From Morganella morganii (GTDB lineage: Bacteria; Pseudomonadota; Gammaproteobacteria; Enterobacterales; Enterobacteriaceae), in assembly GCF_019243775.1 (NCBI RefSeq), contig NZ_CP069157.1:2491418-2555417 (forward strand): DNA of 64,000 nt, given 5' to 3'. Positions 7,774-16,689 of the stretch are shown here, piece after piece (position 1 is the first letter of the stretch; the number at the start of each line of letters is the position of its first letter). The position numbers were made by a program, and so were the translations under genes. The notes beneath the pieces were generated by a model. The model saw nothing but the letters and a program-made list of their open reading frames with translations, was not told the origin of the DNA and searched no databases.

Positions 7774-9693
7774 TCAGTTCCCGCTCTGCATTGCTTCCAG
7801 CGTCTGCCAGCGCTCAAACGCCTCTTCCAGCGCATGCTCTTTCTCTGCCAGCAGCTTCAGCACTTTATCTGTTTCATCATGCGGCTGGTTAAAGAATTCA
7901 GGCGCACTGACCTGACTTTGCAGTTGCTGAATTTCCTCGTCGAGAGATTCCAGCAATGACGGCAGTTGTTCAAGTTCCCGCTGTAATTTATAACTTAATT
8001 TTGCAGATGTATTTGCTTTTTTAATGTTATCTTTACGTTTTTCTTCCGCCGCTTCCGGTTTCGCTGCTTTCTCCGCCGGCGCTTTCAGCGACTGAACCTG
8101 TGCCCGCTGCTGTTGTGCATCAAAGTAACCGCCGACATAACGCCCGATGGTGCCGTTACCTTCAAAAATCCAGCATTCGGTCACGCAGTTATCAACAAAC
8201 TGACGATCATGGCTGACCAGCAGGACGGTACCCTGATAGTTATCCACCAGCTCTTCCAGCAGTTCCAGTGTTTCGACATCAAGGTCGTTGGTCGGTTCAT
8301 CGAGGATCAGCAGATTGCTCGGTTTCAGGAACAATCTTGCCAGCAGCAGGCGGTTACGTTCCCCGCCGGACAGGGCCCGCACCGGCGTTCTCGCCCGTTT
8401 CGGGTGGAACAGGAATTCCTGTAAATAGCCGAGCACATGGCGCGGTTTGCCGTTAACCAGCACTTCCTGTTTGCCTTCCGCCAGGTTATCCATCACGGTT
8501 TTATCCGGATCCAGCGCTGCACGGTGCTGGTCGAAGTAAGCCACTTCCAGTTTGGTACCGATGTGTACACTACCGTCGTCCGGCTGTAAATCACCGAGCA
8601 TCAGTTTCAGCAATGTGGTTTTACCGCAGCCGTTCGGGCCGACCAGGGCAATTTTGTCCCCCCGGTTTACCTGAGCACTGAAATGACTGACCAGATCCTT
8701 ACCGTCAATACCATAGCTGATATCATCGATTTCAAAGACGATTTTGCCGGAGCGGGTCGCCTCTTCCACCTGCATTTTCGCTTTGCCCATCACCTCACGG
8801 CGTTCCGCGCGTTCGCTGCGCAGGGCTTTCAGGGCACGGACGCGCCCTTCATTACGGGTACGGCGGGCTTTGATGCCCTGACGGATCCAGACTTCTTCCT
8901 GCGCCAGCTTGCGGTCAAATTCCGCATTCTGCATCTCTTCGACACGCAGTGCCTCTTCCTTGGCCACCAGATAATCATCATAACTGCCCGGCCAGGAGGC
9001 TAATTTACCGCGATCCAGATCGATAATCCGTGTCGCCATATTGCGGATAAATGAACGGTCATGGGAAATAAAGACAATGCTGCCGCTGAAATTTTTCAGG
9101 AAGCTTTCCAGCCACTGGATGGTTTCGATATCCAGGTGGTTGGTCGGTTCATCCAGAAACAGCACTTTCGGCCCGCTGACCAGTGCACGGCCGAGTGCCG
9201 CTTTACGCAACCAGCCGCCGGACAGTGCGGATAATTTTTCATCCGCCGGTAATTCCAGGTGCGCGATCACATCCGCGATCCGGCTGTCGAGCAGCCATAA
9301 ATTCTGAGTGTCTAAAATTTCCTGCAGTTCCGCCATTTTTGACAGATTTTTATCACTCGGGTCACTTTCCACTAATTTTGAGATCTGATGGAATGCCTTG
9401 ATATGCTGCGCCTGCTCTGCCACCCCTTCGGCGACAAAGTCAAACACGGTGCCTTCCACATCACGCGGCGGATCCTGCTGCAGACGGGCAACAATCAGAT
9501 CCTGTTCATAGATAACCGTACCGTCATCCAGCGGCTGCTCTTTGGTCAGCACACGCATCAGGGTGGATTTCCCCGCTCCGTTGCGTCCGACCAGACAGAC
9601 ACGCTCATTTTCTTCGATATGCATCTCCGCATTTTCCAGCAGCGGAGCATCACTGAATGCGAGCCAGGCGCCCGCCATATTAATCAACGACAT
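7774..9693 (-). CDS. uup: ABC-F family ATPase Uup
   Basis: 639 residues, against 635 in E. coli. Two ABC domains have Walker A motifs GRNGAGKST and GPNGCGKTT, signatures LSGGWLRKAALGRAL and LSGGERNRLLLARLF, and Walker B LFLDEPTNHLD and LILDEPTNDLD. A charged inter-domain linker separates them, and a C-terminal coiled-coil DNA-binding domain follows (about 545-639). There are no membrane segments, as is typical of ABC-F proteins. Uup acts in DNA processing (limits precise excision of transposons, resolves branched intermediates) and has also been linked to ribosomes. It begins 8 bp after the rlmL stop. Confidence 0.96.
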   Translation of the reverse strand: MSLINMAGAWLAFSDAPLLENAEMHIEENERVCLVGRNGAGKSTLMRVLTKEQPLDDGTVIYEQDLIVARLQQDPPRDVEGTVFDFVAEGVAEQAQHIKAFHQISKLVESDPSDKNLSKMAELQEILDTQNLWLLDSRIADVIAHLELPADEKLSALSGGWLRKAALGRALVSGPKVLFLDEPTNHLDIETIQWLESFLKNFSGSIVFISHDRSFIRNMATRIIDLDRGKLASWPGSYDDYLVAKEEALRVEEMQNAEFDRKLAQEEVWIRQGIKARRTRNEGRVRALKALRSERAERREVMGKAKMQVEEATRSGKIVFEIDDISYGIDGKDLVSHFSAQVNRGDKIALVGPNGCGKTTLLKLMLGDLQPDDGSVHIGTKLEVAYFDQHRAALDPDKTVMDNLAEGKQEVLVNGKPRHVLGYLQEFLFHPKRARTPVRALSGGERNRLLLARLFLKPSNLLILDEPTNDLDVETLELLEELVDNYQGTVLLVSHDRQFVDNCVTECWIFEGNGTIGRYVGGYFDAQQQRAQVQSLKAPAEKAAKPEAAEEKRKDNIKKANTSAKLSYKLQRELEQLPSLLESLDEEIQQLQSQVSAPEFFNQPHDETDKVLKLLAEKEHALEEAFERWQTLEAMQSGN

Positions 9694-9701
9694 AATTTCT
9701 G

Positions 9702-11819
9702 TTATTCCTCGCCTGCGTGGCGGATAAGCCAGCAGTTATGGATCTGACGGTTACGGGCAAAATCCTGTGACTGTGTTTTGGCGGTGATCTCCTGAGCAAC
9801 CAGCCCCAGAGCATCCATACCGTCCTGATCTAATTTAAAACCGCGTTTGTTGTTGGAGAACATCAGGGTGCCGCCGCGGCGCAGCATACGTTTCAGATGT
9901 TTCATCAGGTCGATGTGATCACGCTGGACATCAAAGGTGTCCTCCATCCGTTTGGAGTTGGAGAACGTCGGCGGATCGATAAAGATCAGATCAAACTGTT
10001 CCGGGGTCTGTGCCAGCCAGCTCAGGCAATCCGCCTGAATTAAACGATGCTGTCTGCCGCTCAGGCCGTTGCTCTGCAGGTTGCGTTCCGCCCACTCCAG
10101 ATACGTGCGTGACATATCCACAGACGTGGTGCTGCGCGCGCCGCCGAGACCGGCGTGAACCGTTGCCGAGCCGGTGTAGGCAAACAGATTGAGGAAGTCT
10201 TTGCCTTTGCTCATCTGTCCCAGCATTTTGCGGGCAATACGGTGATCAAGGAACAGACCGGTATCCAGGTAATCAGTCAGGTTAACCCATAACTGTGCGT
10301 TATACTCTTTCACCAGGAAGCTGTTCTGTTTCTCCGCCAATTTTTCATATTGCTGTTTGCCTTTCTGGCGCTGACGGGTTTTCAGGATCAGCTTGTGCGC
10401 CGGTAACTCCAACACGGCCAGTGTCGCGCTGATCACATCAAACAGGCGCTGACGCGCTTTGTTCGGATCCACGGTTTTCGGCGGCGCATATTCCTGAACC
10501 ACCACATAATCCGCATAGCGGTCAACCGCGACATTATACTCAGGCAGATCGGCATCATAAAGGCGATAACATTCAACGCCTTCCTGCTTCGCCCATTTTG
10601 CTAATTTTTTCTCATTCTTGCGCAGGCGGTTGGCAAAATCCGCCCCGATATCCTGCGCTGTTGCCGGTGGTGTGTCACTTAACTGATAGTTTTTCTGCAC
10701 ACAGTCCAGCGGACCGTTTTTCGCCTTGAATTCACGCTCTGCACGCAGCTGCAGGCTGCTGAGGAGTTCCGGGGAAGCACTGAATAATGACAGACGCCAG
10801 CCGGGGAAACGGGTTTTCACCACACGGCCGAACACACTGTGCAGGGCAATCAGTGCCGGTTCGCTTTCCAGCCGCTCGCCGTACGGCGGGTTAGAAATAA
10901 TGGTGCCTTTCGGGCCTTCCGGCAGCGGATTTTCCAGTTTGGTGGCATCTTTCTGCTGGAAAGTGATCAGTTTATCCACCCCGGCGCGGCGGGCGTTGGC
11001 GCGGGCCATATCCAGTACACGTTTATCAGTATCAGAGCCGAAGAAGCGCGCGGTTGCGCTGACCAGGCCGGCATTAGCGCGTTCGCGGGCTTCTGCACGG
11101 ACAGATTCCCAGACCGCTTTATCGTGGCCGCCCCAGGCTTCAAACCCCCAGTGGTGGCGGTTCAGGCCCGGTGCACAATCAGAGGCAATCATCGCCGCTT
11201 CAATCAGCAGGGTGCCGGAGCCGCACATCGGATCCACCATCGGGGTCTCTTTTTGCCAGCCGGAACGCAGAATAATCGCCGCCGCCAGGTTCTCTTTCAG
11301 CGGTGCCTGACCGGCCAGTTCGCGGTAGCCGCGGATATGCAGGGAATCCCCGCTCAGGTCGATTGCCAGCGAGGCTTTTTCTTTATTGAGATAGACATTG
11401 ATGCGGATATCCGGCTGCTGTTTTGCCACATCCGGGCGCGTGCCGGTTTTGCGGGTAAAGCTGTCGACGATAGCATCTTTGACTTTCAGTGCGCCGTACT
11501 GGCTGTTACGGATCTCATCGTTAGTCCCGTTGAAATGCACGGCAAATGTCTTGTCAGCAGAGAACACCGACGGCCAGTCAACGGACTGTACCGCGAGATA
11601 AAGATCCATGTCGCTATAGACATTAAACTCATTCAGCGGTAATAAAATACGGGATGCCAGACGACTCCACATCAGACACGTGTACATCGTACGCGGCTGC
11701 GCCCGGAAGTGAACGCCACCCTGCGTAATACTGAGATCCTCAGCGCCCAGTGTCGCTAATTCATTTTTTAAGAGTTCTTCGAGCCCGCGGGCGGTGCTGG
11801 CAAAATACGCGTTCATCAT
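9702..11819 (-). CDS. rlmL: Bifunctional 23S rRNA methyltransferase RlmKL
   Basis: 705 residues, against 702 in E. coli. The N-terminal ferredoxin-like and THUMP domains are followed by the RlmL methyltransferase (SAM loop [15 protein letters not shown], catalytic NPPYGERL; makes m2G2445). The C-terminal RlmK methyltransferase has [19 protein letters not shown] and DPPTFSNSK and makes m7G2069. Two consecutive ATG codons begin the gene; the second (11816) would match the E. coli MN start, and the sequence does not decide between them. Probably co-transcribed with uup. Confidence 0.96.
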   Translation of the reverse strand: MMNAYFASTARGLEELLKNELATLGAEDLSITQGGVHFRAQPRTMYTCLMWSRLASRILLPLNEFNVYSDMDLYLAVQSVDWPSVFSADKTFAVHFNGTNDEIRNSQYGALKVKDAIVDSFTRKTGTRPDVAKQQPDIRINVYLNKEKASLAIDLSGDSLHIRGYRELAGQAPLKENLAAAIILRSGWQKETPMVDPMCGSGTLLIEAAMIASDCAPGLNRHHWGFEAWGGHDKAVWESVRAEARERANAGLVSATARFFGSDTDKRVLDMARANARRAGVDKLITFQQKDATKLENPLPEGPKGTIISNPPYGERLESEPALIALHSVFGRVVKTRFPGWRLSLFSASPELLSSLQLRAEREFKAKNGPLDCVQKNYQLSDTPPATAQDIGADFANRLRKNEKKLAKWAKQEGVECYRLYDADLPEYNVAVDRYADYVVVQEYAPPKTVDPNKARQRLFDVISATLAVLELPAHKLILKTRQRQKGKQQYEKLAEKQNSFLVKEYNAQLWVNLTDYLDTGLFLDHRIARKMLGQMSKGKDFLNLFAYTGSATVHAGLGGARSTTSVDMSRTYLEWAERNLQSNGLSGRQHRLIQADCLSWLAQTPEQFDLIFIDPPTFSNSKRMEDTFDVQRDHIDLMKHLKRMLRRGGTLMFSNNKRGFKLDQDGMDALGLVAQEITAKTQSQDFARNRQIHNCWLIRHAGEE

Positions 11820-11958
11820 GGTTTACCGTTGAAATAAAAAATTGGAGCGCATTATAGCGGATCCGGGCGGTAAATCATAAAATTGACGTTCACCTTTTTC
11901 CGGATAAACCGGGATGCCATTGTGGTATTACTGATAATAACGAAAAGAACGGATAACA

Positions 11959-13082
11959 ATGACGACAACACCCATCACACTCTCCCGTTTATACACCTTT
12001 CCTGTGAAGTCAATGAAGGGCATCCGCCAGTCACAGAGCCATGCCGGGGAAACCGGGCTGGGCTTTGACCGCAATTTTATGATAACGGATGAGACCGGAA
12101 AATTTATCACCGCCCGCCGCTACCCGCAGATGGTCCTGTTTACCCCGGTGCTGCTGAGCAACGGAATTTACCTGCGCAGCCCGGAGGGCAGCGGCGCCAC
12201 GATCCTGTTTGAGGATTTCCGCCCTGATCACCTCCCGTGCGAAGTCTGGGGAAACCATTTCACCTCACTGCTTGCACCGGAAAAAATCAATCAGTGGCTG
12301 TGTCAGTTCTTTGATATCCCGGTACAGCTGCGCTGGCTCAGCCCGCAATCCACCCGCAGAGTAAAAAAATTCCGGACACTGCGGTGTCGTTTGCCGACGG
12401 TTATCCCTATCTGGTGGTCAATGAAGCCTCTTTCCGTGAGGTGCAGCGTCGCTGCGGTGCCGGTATTAAAATCGAGCAGTTCCGCGGCAATATTATTGTC
12501 ACTGGTGCAGAGCCGTTTGCGGAAGACCGCTGGAAAACCATTCAGGTCGGTGATGTGGTGTTTGATCTGAAAAAACCGTGCAGCCGCTGTATTCTCACCA
12601 CTGTCAGTACGGATAAAGGGATTAAACACCCGGAAATGGAGCCGTTCCACACCCTGCAAACCTTCCGGAAAGCCGCAGATAATGATGATGTGGATTTCGG
12701 TATGAATGCCATTGCCCGCAACAGTGGTGTGATTCAGGTCGGTGATACCGTCACCATACTGGAAACCCGCGAGCCGCGTCAGTATCAGGAACAGGAAGTG
12801 GAAAAGGTGCAGGCCGCGCCCGCACAACCGGAAGCAGCACTGGAACTGACATTCAACGGTAAACTCTACCCGGTGAATAATCAGCACGTCTTACTGGAGC
12901 AGCTGGAAGGCCATCAGGTCAATATTCCGTATTCCTGCCGTGCCGGTGTCTGCGGTTGCTGCAAAGTCACGCTGGTCTCCGGCGAAGTGACTCCGCTGAA
13001 AGCCGGGGCGATAAAAGAGAACGGCGATATTCTGGCATGCAGTTGTATTCCGAAAACCAATATTACTATTCGTCACGGATAA
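11959..13082 (+). pseudogene. ycbX: YcbX, MOSC and 2Fe-2S protein, interrupted by a frameshift
   Basis: YcbX reduces N-hydroxylated base analogues with a molybdenum cofactor and a ferredoxin domain. Here the family sequence is split over two frames. Frame 1 from ATG 11959 gives the N-terminal MOSC beta-barrel (LSRLYTFPVKSMKGI) up to QSTRRVKK. The remainder, from IPDTAVSFADGYPYLVV to the stop at 13082, is in the -1 frame. The switch falls exactly in an A7 run (12363-12369); eight A residues would restore one frame. The second part has KPCSRCI of the MOSC domain and a C-terminal 2Fe-2S domain (CRAGVCGCC and a distal CSC). Both halves are well conserved, so this may be a recent mutation, a sequencing error, or a gene rescued by slippage. 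Confidence 0.9.
12363..12369 (+). other. A7 slippery heptamer at the ycbX frame switch
   Basis: In the ycbX reading frame the codons are GTA AAA AAA, so the run forms the heptamer A AAA AAA, the canonical geometry for -1 ribosomal slippage. It could also allow transcriptional slippage. A -1 move here continues precisely into the conserved downstream frame. Confidence 0.65.
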
Positions 13083-13108
13083 CCGGCCGTCACGAATAAC
13101 CGGTAAAA

Positions 13109-13143
13109 AAATACCCCCGGCAGATAAACTACCGGGGGTATTT
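13109..13143. terminator. Bidirectional terminator between ycbX and zapC
   Basis: AAATACCCCCGG pairs with CCGGGGGTATTT around a CAGATAAACTA loop, and an A run precedes it on the plus strand. The genes converge here. Confidence 0.85.
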
Positions 13144-13234
13144 CCGGCTGAATTGATCACTTATTAATAATAAGGATCCGCCGGGGGTTATATAACGTTA
13201 TCTGATCCTGATTATGATCGTTTACCGGACAGCC

Positions 13235-13780
13235 TCAGACAGCTCTGCCCATTAATAAACTCCGTGTGACCGGGGTTCTTGGTAATAAACGATCATTCAT
13301 GATCTTTATCGGATCACAAAAACACATGCTCCGATCGTGTAATTCAAGTACCGGATCAACCAGCAGACATAAACTGGCACTGTCCCCTGCTTCCGCCACA
13401 ATAAAGTTGCTGCGCTGACGATTGTTATCCGCCACCACTTCAACCAGCTGCCCCTGCTCCGGTTTTGTCATTGCGCAGAACAATGAAAAATACCAGCTCT
13501 TCGGCATTTGCGGCTTTAAAAAACGCGATGCAATTAACGCATTCAGTGTTAATTCAGCACACTGCTGTGCCGGAATATCTAATTTTTTAATCTGTTCTTC
13601 AAAGATAAAAAATAACGCGGCATCATCAACAGAAAACGGGCTGTGACACCGTGCGTACGGCGCCAGCAGACGTGGTGCAAAATGGGAGCGGAATACCATT
13701 CCGTTGGCAAGATCCAGCATAATACGCTCATGCGTATCATCGTAATACCACTGCCATTGATCGTCAGGTTTTATTTTCAT
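13235..13780 (-). CDS. zapC: Cell division protein ZapC
   Basis: 181 residues, the usual ZapC length. The start MKIKPDDQWQWYYDDTHERI and the blocks DLANGMVFRS, LNALIASRFLKPQMPKSW and DPIKIMNDRL match the family. ZapC binds FtsZ and promotes lateral bundling of protofilaments in the Z ring. It lies between ycbX and pyrD as in E. coli. It is probably monocistronic, with the terminator shared with ycbX downstream. Confidence 0.95.
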   Translation of the reverse strand: MKIKPDDQWQWYYDDTHERIMLDLANGMVFRSHFAPRLLAPYARCHSPFSVDDAALFFIFEEQIKKLDIPAQQCAELTLNALIASRFLKPQMPKSWYFSLFCAMTKPEQGQLVEVVADNNRQRSNFIVAEAGDSASLCLLVDPVLELHDRSMCFCDPIKIMNDRLLPRTPVTRSLLMGRAV

Positions 13781-13911
13781 CTGATCACATTCCCGGCTAA
13801 TACCTGATTAGCGATTTATATTTTCACTACACATTAAATAAAATAATTAAAAGTGATTGTTTGCTTTAACGTGCATTGCCTGTCAGTGACAATTTTTCAG
13901 GCAACATCTGA

Positions 13912-13948
13912 AAATATAAAAGAAACAGGGGGAAAAATAAACCCCCTG
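13912..13948 (-). terminator. Terminator of pyrD
   Basis: CAGGGGG pairs with CCCCCTG around an A-rich 9-nt loop, 19 bp beyond the pyrD stop codon. The minus strand continues into TTTCTTTTATATTTT. Confidence 0.65.
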
Positions 13949-13967
13949 ACAGGAATAATAGTGAAAA

Positions 13968-14978
13968 TTACAGGCAATTTACAATATTTTTAATTAATTT
14001 GGGCCCGTGGTAGATAAATCCTGAATAGATTTGGATCAGAGATGCACCCGCTTCCATTTTTTCCCGGGCGGCAACCAGGGAATCTATTCCGCCGACACCG
14101 ATGATTGGTAATTTCCCGTTCAGCTCTTTCGATAATAAACGGATAATTTCGGTGCTCTTACTCTGCACCGGGCGGCCACTTAATCCACCAGTTTCATTAC
14201 AGTGATTTAATCCCTGCACTAATGAGCGGTCTAATGTGGTATTGGTGGCAATCACACCGTCAATATTATGGCGCACCAGGCTGTCAGCGACCTGAATTAA
14301 TTCTTCCGCTGTTAAATCCGGGGCAATTTTTACCGCGACAGGTACATATTTTCCGTGCTTCTGATGCAGTTCCTGCTGCTTTATTTTTATTGCTGACAGC
14401 AGGTCATCCAGCATATCGCCGTATTGCAGTGTCCGTAATCCAGGGGTATTCGGTGAGGAGATGTTAACAGCGATATACCCGGCGTGGGTATACACTTTGT
14501 CCATACAAATCAGATAGTCATCCTTTCCCTGTTCAACCGGTGTACCTTTATTTTTACCAATATTAATTCCCAGAATACCGCCGAAACGGGCCTGTTTAAT
14601 ATTCTCAACCAGGTTATCCACCCCGAGGTTATTAAAACCCATCCGGTTAATTAACCCTTCTGCTTCGACAATACGAAACAGACGCGGTTTATCATTTCCC
14701 GGCTGTGGTTTCGGTGTGACCGTACCGACTTCAACAAAACCAAAACCCATTGCATCAAATGCTTCAATACATTCACCGTCTTTATCAAGACCGGCGGCTA
14801 ATCCGAGCGGGTTTTTAAAAGAGAGTCCCATGCACTGAACGGGTTTGGTGGCGACATGCTGCTGAATAAGAAAACGGAAAGGAGAGCGGGAAAGACGTTT
14901 AAGCTGGTGAAAGGTGAATTCGTGGGCGCGTTCCGGATCAAGGCGGAACAGGGCCTTCCTGACTAGCGGATAATACAT
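13968..14978 (-). CDS. pyrD: Dihydroorotate dehydrogenase (quinone), class 2
   Basis: 336 residues, the same length as the E. coli enzyme. The N-terminal amphipathic membrane-binding helix ([16 protein letters not shown]) marks the class 2, quinone-linked form. The FMN-barrel motifs are [22 protein letters not shown], the catalytic-serine loop [11 protein letters not shown] and the phosphate-binding IGVGGI. The enzyme oxidises dihydroorotate to orotate in pyrimidine synthesis and passes electrons to the quinone pool at the inner membrane. Monocistronic. Confidence 0.98.
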   Translation of the reverse strand: MYYPLVRKALFRLDPERAHEFTFHQLKRLSRSPFRFLIQQHVATKPVQCMGLSFKNPLGLAAGLDKDGECIEAFDAMGFGFVEVGTVTPKPQPGNDKPRLFRIVEAEGLINRMGFNNLGVDNLVENIKQARFGGILGINIGKNKGTPVEQGKDDYLICMDKVYTHAGYIAVNISSPNTPGLRTLQYGDMLDDLLSAIKIKQQELHQKHGKYVPVAVKIAPDLTAEELIQVADSLVRHNIDGVIATNTTLDRSLVQGLNHCNETGGLSGRPVQSKSTEIIRLLSKELNGKLPIIGVGGIDSLVAAREKMEAGASLIQIYSGFIYHGPKLIKNIVNCL

Positions 14979-15131
14979 CTTAAATACCTTTTGCTATAGA
15001 TATGTGTTTTCGGCACAACACGCCGTACCGGGCAATTTCTCTGTAACAAAATAGGTCGTGAATCATAGCTGAAACAGCGGGAGCCTATCTCAGGCGGCTA
15101 TAATAGGTGAAATACGTCCGTTCTGCACGGC

Positions 15132-15178
15132 TTTTTTACGCAGTAAATGACGCACAAAGAATGTGCGTCATTTATTAT
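15132..15178 (-). terminator. Hairpin downstream of the ygcG-type gene, probable terminator
   Basis: A 13-bp perfect stem (TAAATGACGCACA with TGTGCGTCATTTA, loop AAGAA) begins 8 bp after the stop codon. The U tail on the minus strand is short, so efficiency is uncertain. Confidence 0.55.
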
Positions 15179-15182
15179 CAGA

Positions 15183-16412
15183 TCACCAGCGACCGGATGC
15201 CCCGCCGCCACCGCTGCGTCCTCCACCTCCGGATGAGGATCGGCTGCTGCTCCGGCTGCCCCCGCTGTAACCACCGCCGCTGCTGCCCCCGCCACGGCCG
15301 CCGCGCCCTGAACCACTGCCGCCTCCGCCGCCGACAGTAACAAAACCGAAATAGTGCCCGATCCCGACAAACATGCCGAATCCCACTCCCGCCACCACAC
15401 CGGCGGCCAGACTCCCCTCTGAAAACAGTAATCCGAAAATAAAAGCAAATCCGCCGAACAGAAAACCAACACAGATTGAAACCCGCAGCTTCTGAGGCCG
15501 GACAATTTTCGTCAGTATCCGGTACAATCCGCCGAGCGTAAGCAGGAATAAGAAGAAGGCCGCGATAAACATGGTGAATGTCAACACTATCACCAGCCAG
15601 AACGGCAGAATCTGCAGGAACAGGAACTGACTCCAGCGCGGTAATTCTGTGTAGAGAAAATCTTCCCCGAAATGAATACCGTTTCCGGCCGGATTATTAA
15701 AGCCGCCGGCGTACCAGGTCAGATAAAGAATAATGGCGATCGGAATTGCCGCTTTCAGTTTAAAGCGTTTCACCATGCCATACAGGAAAGCGCCCCACAG
15801 ATATGCACTCGCGGCCAGTACCGCACCAAGCACAATATCAATACAGCCGACGGGCCCTGCCTGTTTGGCAATAAAGAATGCCGGAGTGGTAACCGGTGGC
15901 AGTGGTTCATTGCGGACTCTGGCAATCAGCGCATCGACGGTATCATTAATACCACCGGCATAATTTCCCATTTTAAAATTCGGAATGAAATAATCCTTGA
16001 GAATACGGTTTGCCACCGCATCACTCACCGCTCCTTCCAGCCCGTATCCGACCTCAATCCGCATCGCGCGATCATCTGACGCCACCAGCAATAAGATTCC
16101 GTCATCAATATTGATACGACCAAGGCGCCACTGGCTAAAGACTTTTTCCGCATAACTTTCAATATCGCGCGACCCGGTAGTGTTCACCGTCAGTACCGCA
16201 ATCTGCGTACCGGTCCGCTCGCGCAGTGCATTCAGTTTCTGCTCAATACTGCTGCGCTCACCGGCGGTCAGCAATCCGGCGGTATCGGTGACCGATCCCT
16301 GCATACGGGGAAATGTCTCCGTCTGAGCAAATGCCGTCACAGCAAAGAGCAGCAAAAACAGGGAAAATATCCCCTGTAACCAGCGACTGTACCGGTTTAT
16401 TTCATTTCTCAT
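15183..16412 (-). CDS. ygcG: YgcG-type TPM-domain membrane protein
   Basis: 409 residues from ATG 16412; the preceding GTG is also in frame. A signal peptide (about 1-30, ending VTAFAQ) leads into a periplasmic TPM domain (about 35-165: VTDTAGLLTAGERSSIEQKL, LLLVASDDRAMRIEVGYGLEG). Several hydrophobic segments follow (about 180-345). The tail of about 50 residues is almost only Gly, Ser and Arg and ends GASGRW, as is usual in this family. The biochemical role is not established; related TPM domains act in photosystem II repair or as phosphatases. E. coli does not carry it between pyrD and pepN, so the gene is an insertion relative to that order. Confidence 0.85.
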   Translation of the reverse strand: MRNEINRYSRWLQGIFSLFLLLFAVTAFAQTETFPRMQGSVTDTAGLLTAGERSSIEQKLNALRERTGTQIAVLTVNTTGSRDIESYAEKVFSQWRLGRINIDDGILLLVASDDRAMRIEVGYGLEGAVSDAVANRILKDYFIPNFKMGNYAGGINDTVDALIARVRNEPLPPVTTPAFFIAKQAGPVGCIDIVLGAVLAASAYLWGAFLYGMVKRFKLKAAIPIAIILYLTWYAGGFNNPAGNGIHFGEDFLYTELPRWSQFLFLQILPFWLVIVLTFTMFIAAFFLFLLTLGGLYRILTKIVRPQKLRVSICVGFLFGGFAFIFGLLFSEGSLAAGVVAGVGFGMFVGIGHYFGFVTVGGGGGSGSGRGGRGGGSSGGGYSGGSRSSSRSSSGGGGRSGGGGASGRW

Positions 16413-16510
16413 CACGAAATCCTTTCTTTTATATACAGGTCGTCATTGGCCTGAGTTTACCGTATCCGGTTAAAAATAACGCCCTGTTACTGTGACAATG
16501 TATTGCAGTG

Positions 16511-16540
16511 CAAAAAAAAACACCTCCGGGGAGGTGTTTG
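16511..16540 (-). terminator. Terminator downstream of pepN
   Basis: AACACCTC pairs with GAGGTGTT and on the minus strand runs straight into nine U residues. It lies 150 bp after the pepN stop, beyond a palindromic element. Confidence 0.8.
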
Positions 16541-16570
16541 TCTGAATCAGCTTCAGTGAAGTCGCTGACA

Positions 16571-16660
16571 GCGGGCAAAAACGAAAAGTCGCTGTAAATA
16601 CCTCCCTGTACGCTCAGGCGCGTCATCCATGACGCGCATGCTTTTCGTTTCTCTGCCCGC
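16571..16660. repeat. Palindromic repeat-like element between ygcG and pepN
   Basis: Outer arms GCGGGCAAAAACGAAAAG (16571-16588) and CTTTTCGTTTCTCTGCCCGC (16641-16660) are inverted copies differing by a 2-nt indel. They enclose a perfect 9-bp hairpin, GCGCGTCAT-CC-ATGACGCGC (16618-16637). The nested design resembles short intergenic repeats of enterobacteria that carry a CATCCATG core. Only one copy was noticed in this window, so the repeat status is inference. Confidence 0.5.
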
Positions 16661-16689
16661 TATCGCTCCTTTATCCGCAAAAGCAATGA

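Noticed and set aside
10839..11642. 267-codon ORF antisense to rlmL
   Set aside because: Shadow of a conserved gene; the composition follows the codon pattern of rlmL.
15107..15340. 77-codon plus-strand ORF over the ygcG 3' end
   Set aside because: Its Cys/Arg-rich translation is the reverse of the Gly/Ser/Arg repeat tail and runs through the terminator hairpin.
15183..15350. Possible tandem repeat or CRISPR-like array
   Set aside because: The repetitiveness comes from Gly/Ser codons of the YgcG-type tail; there are no spaced identical repeats.
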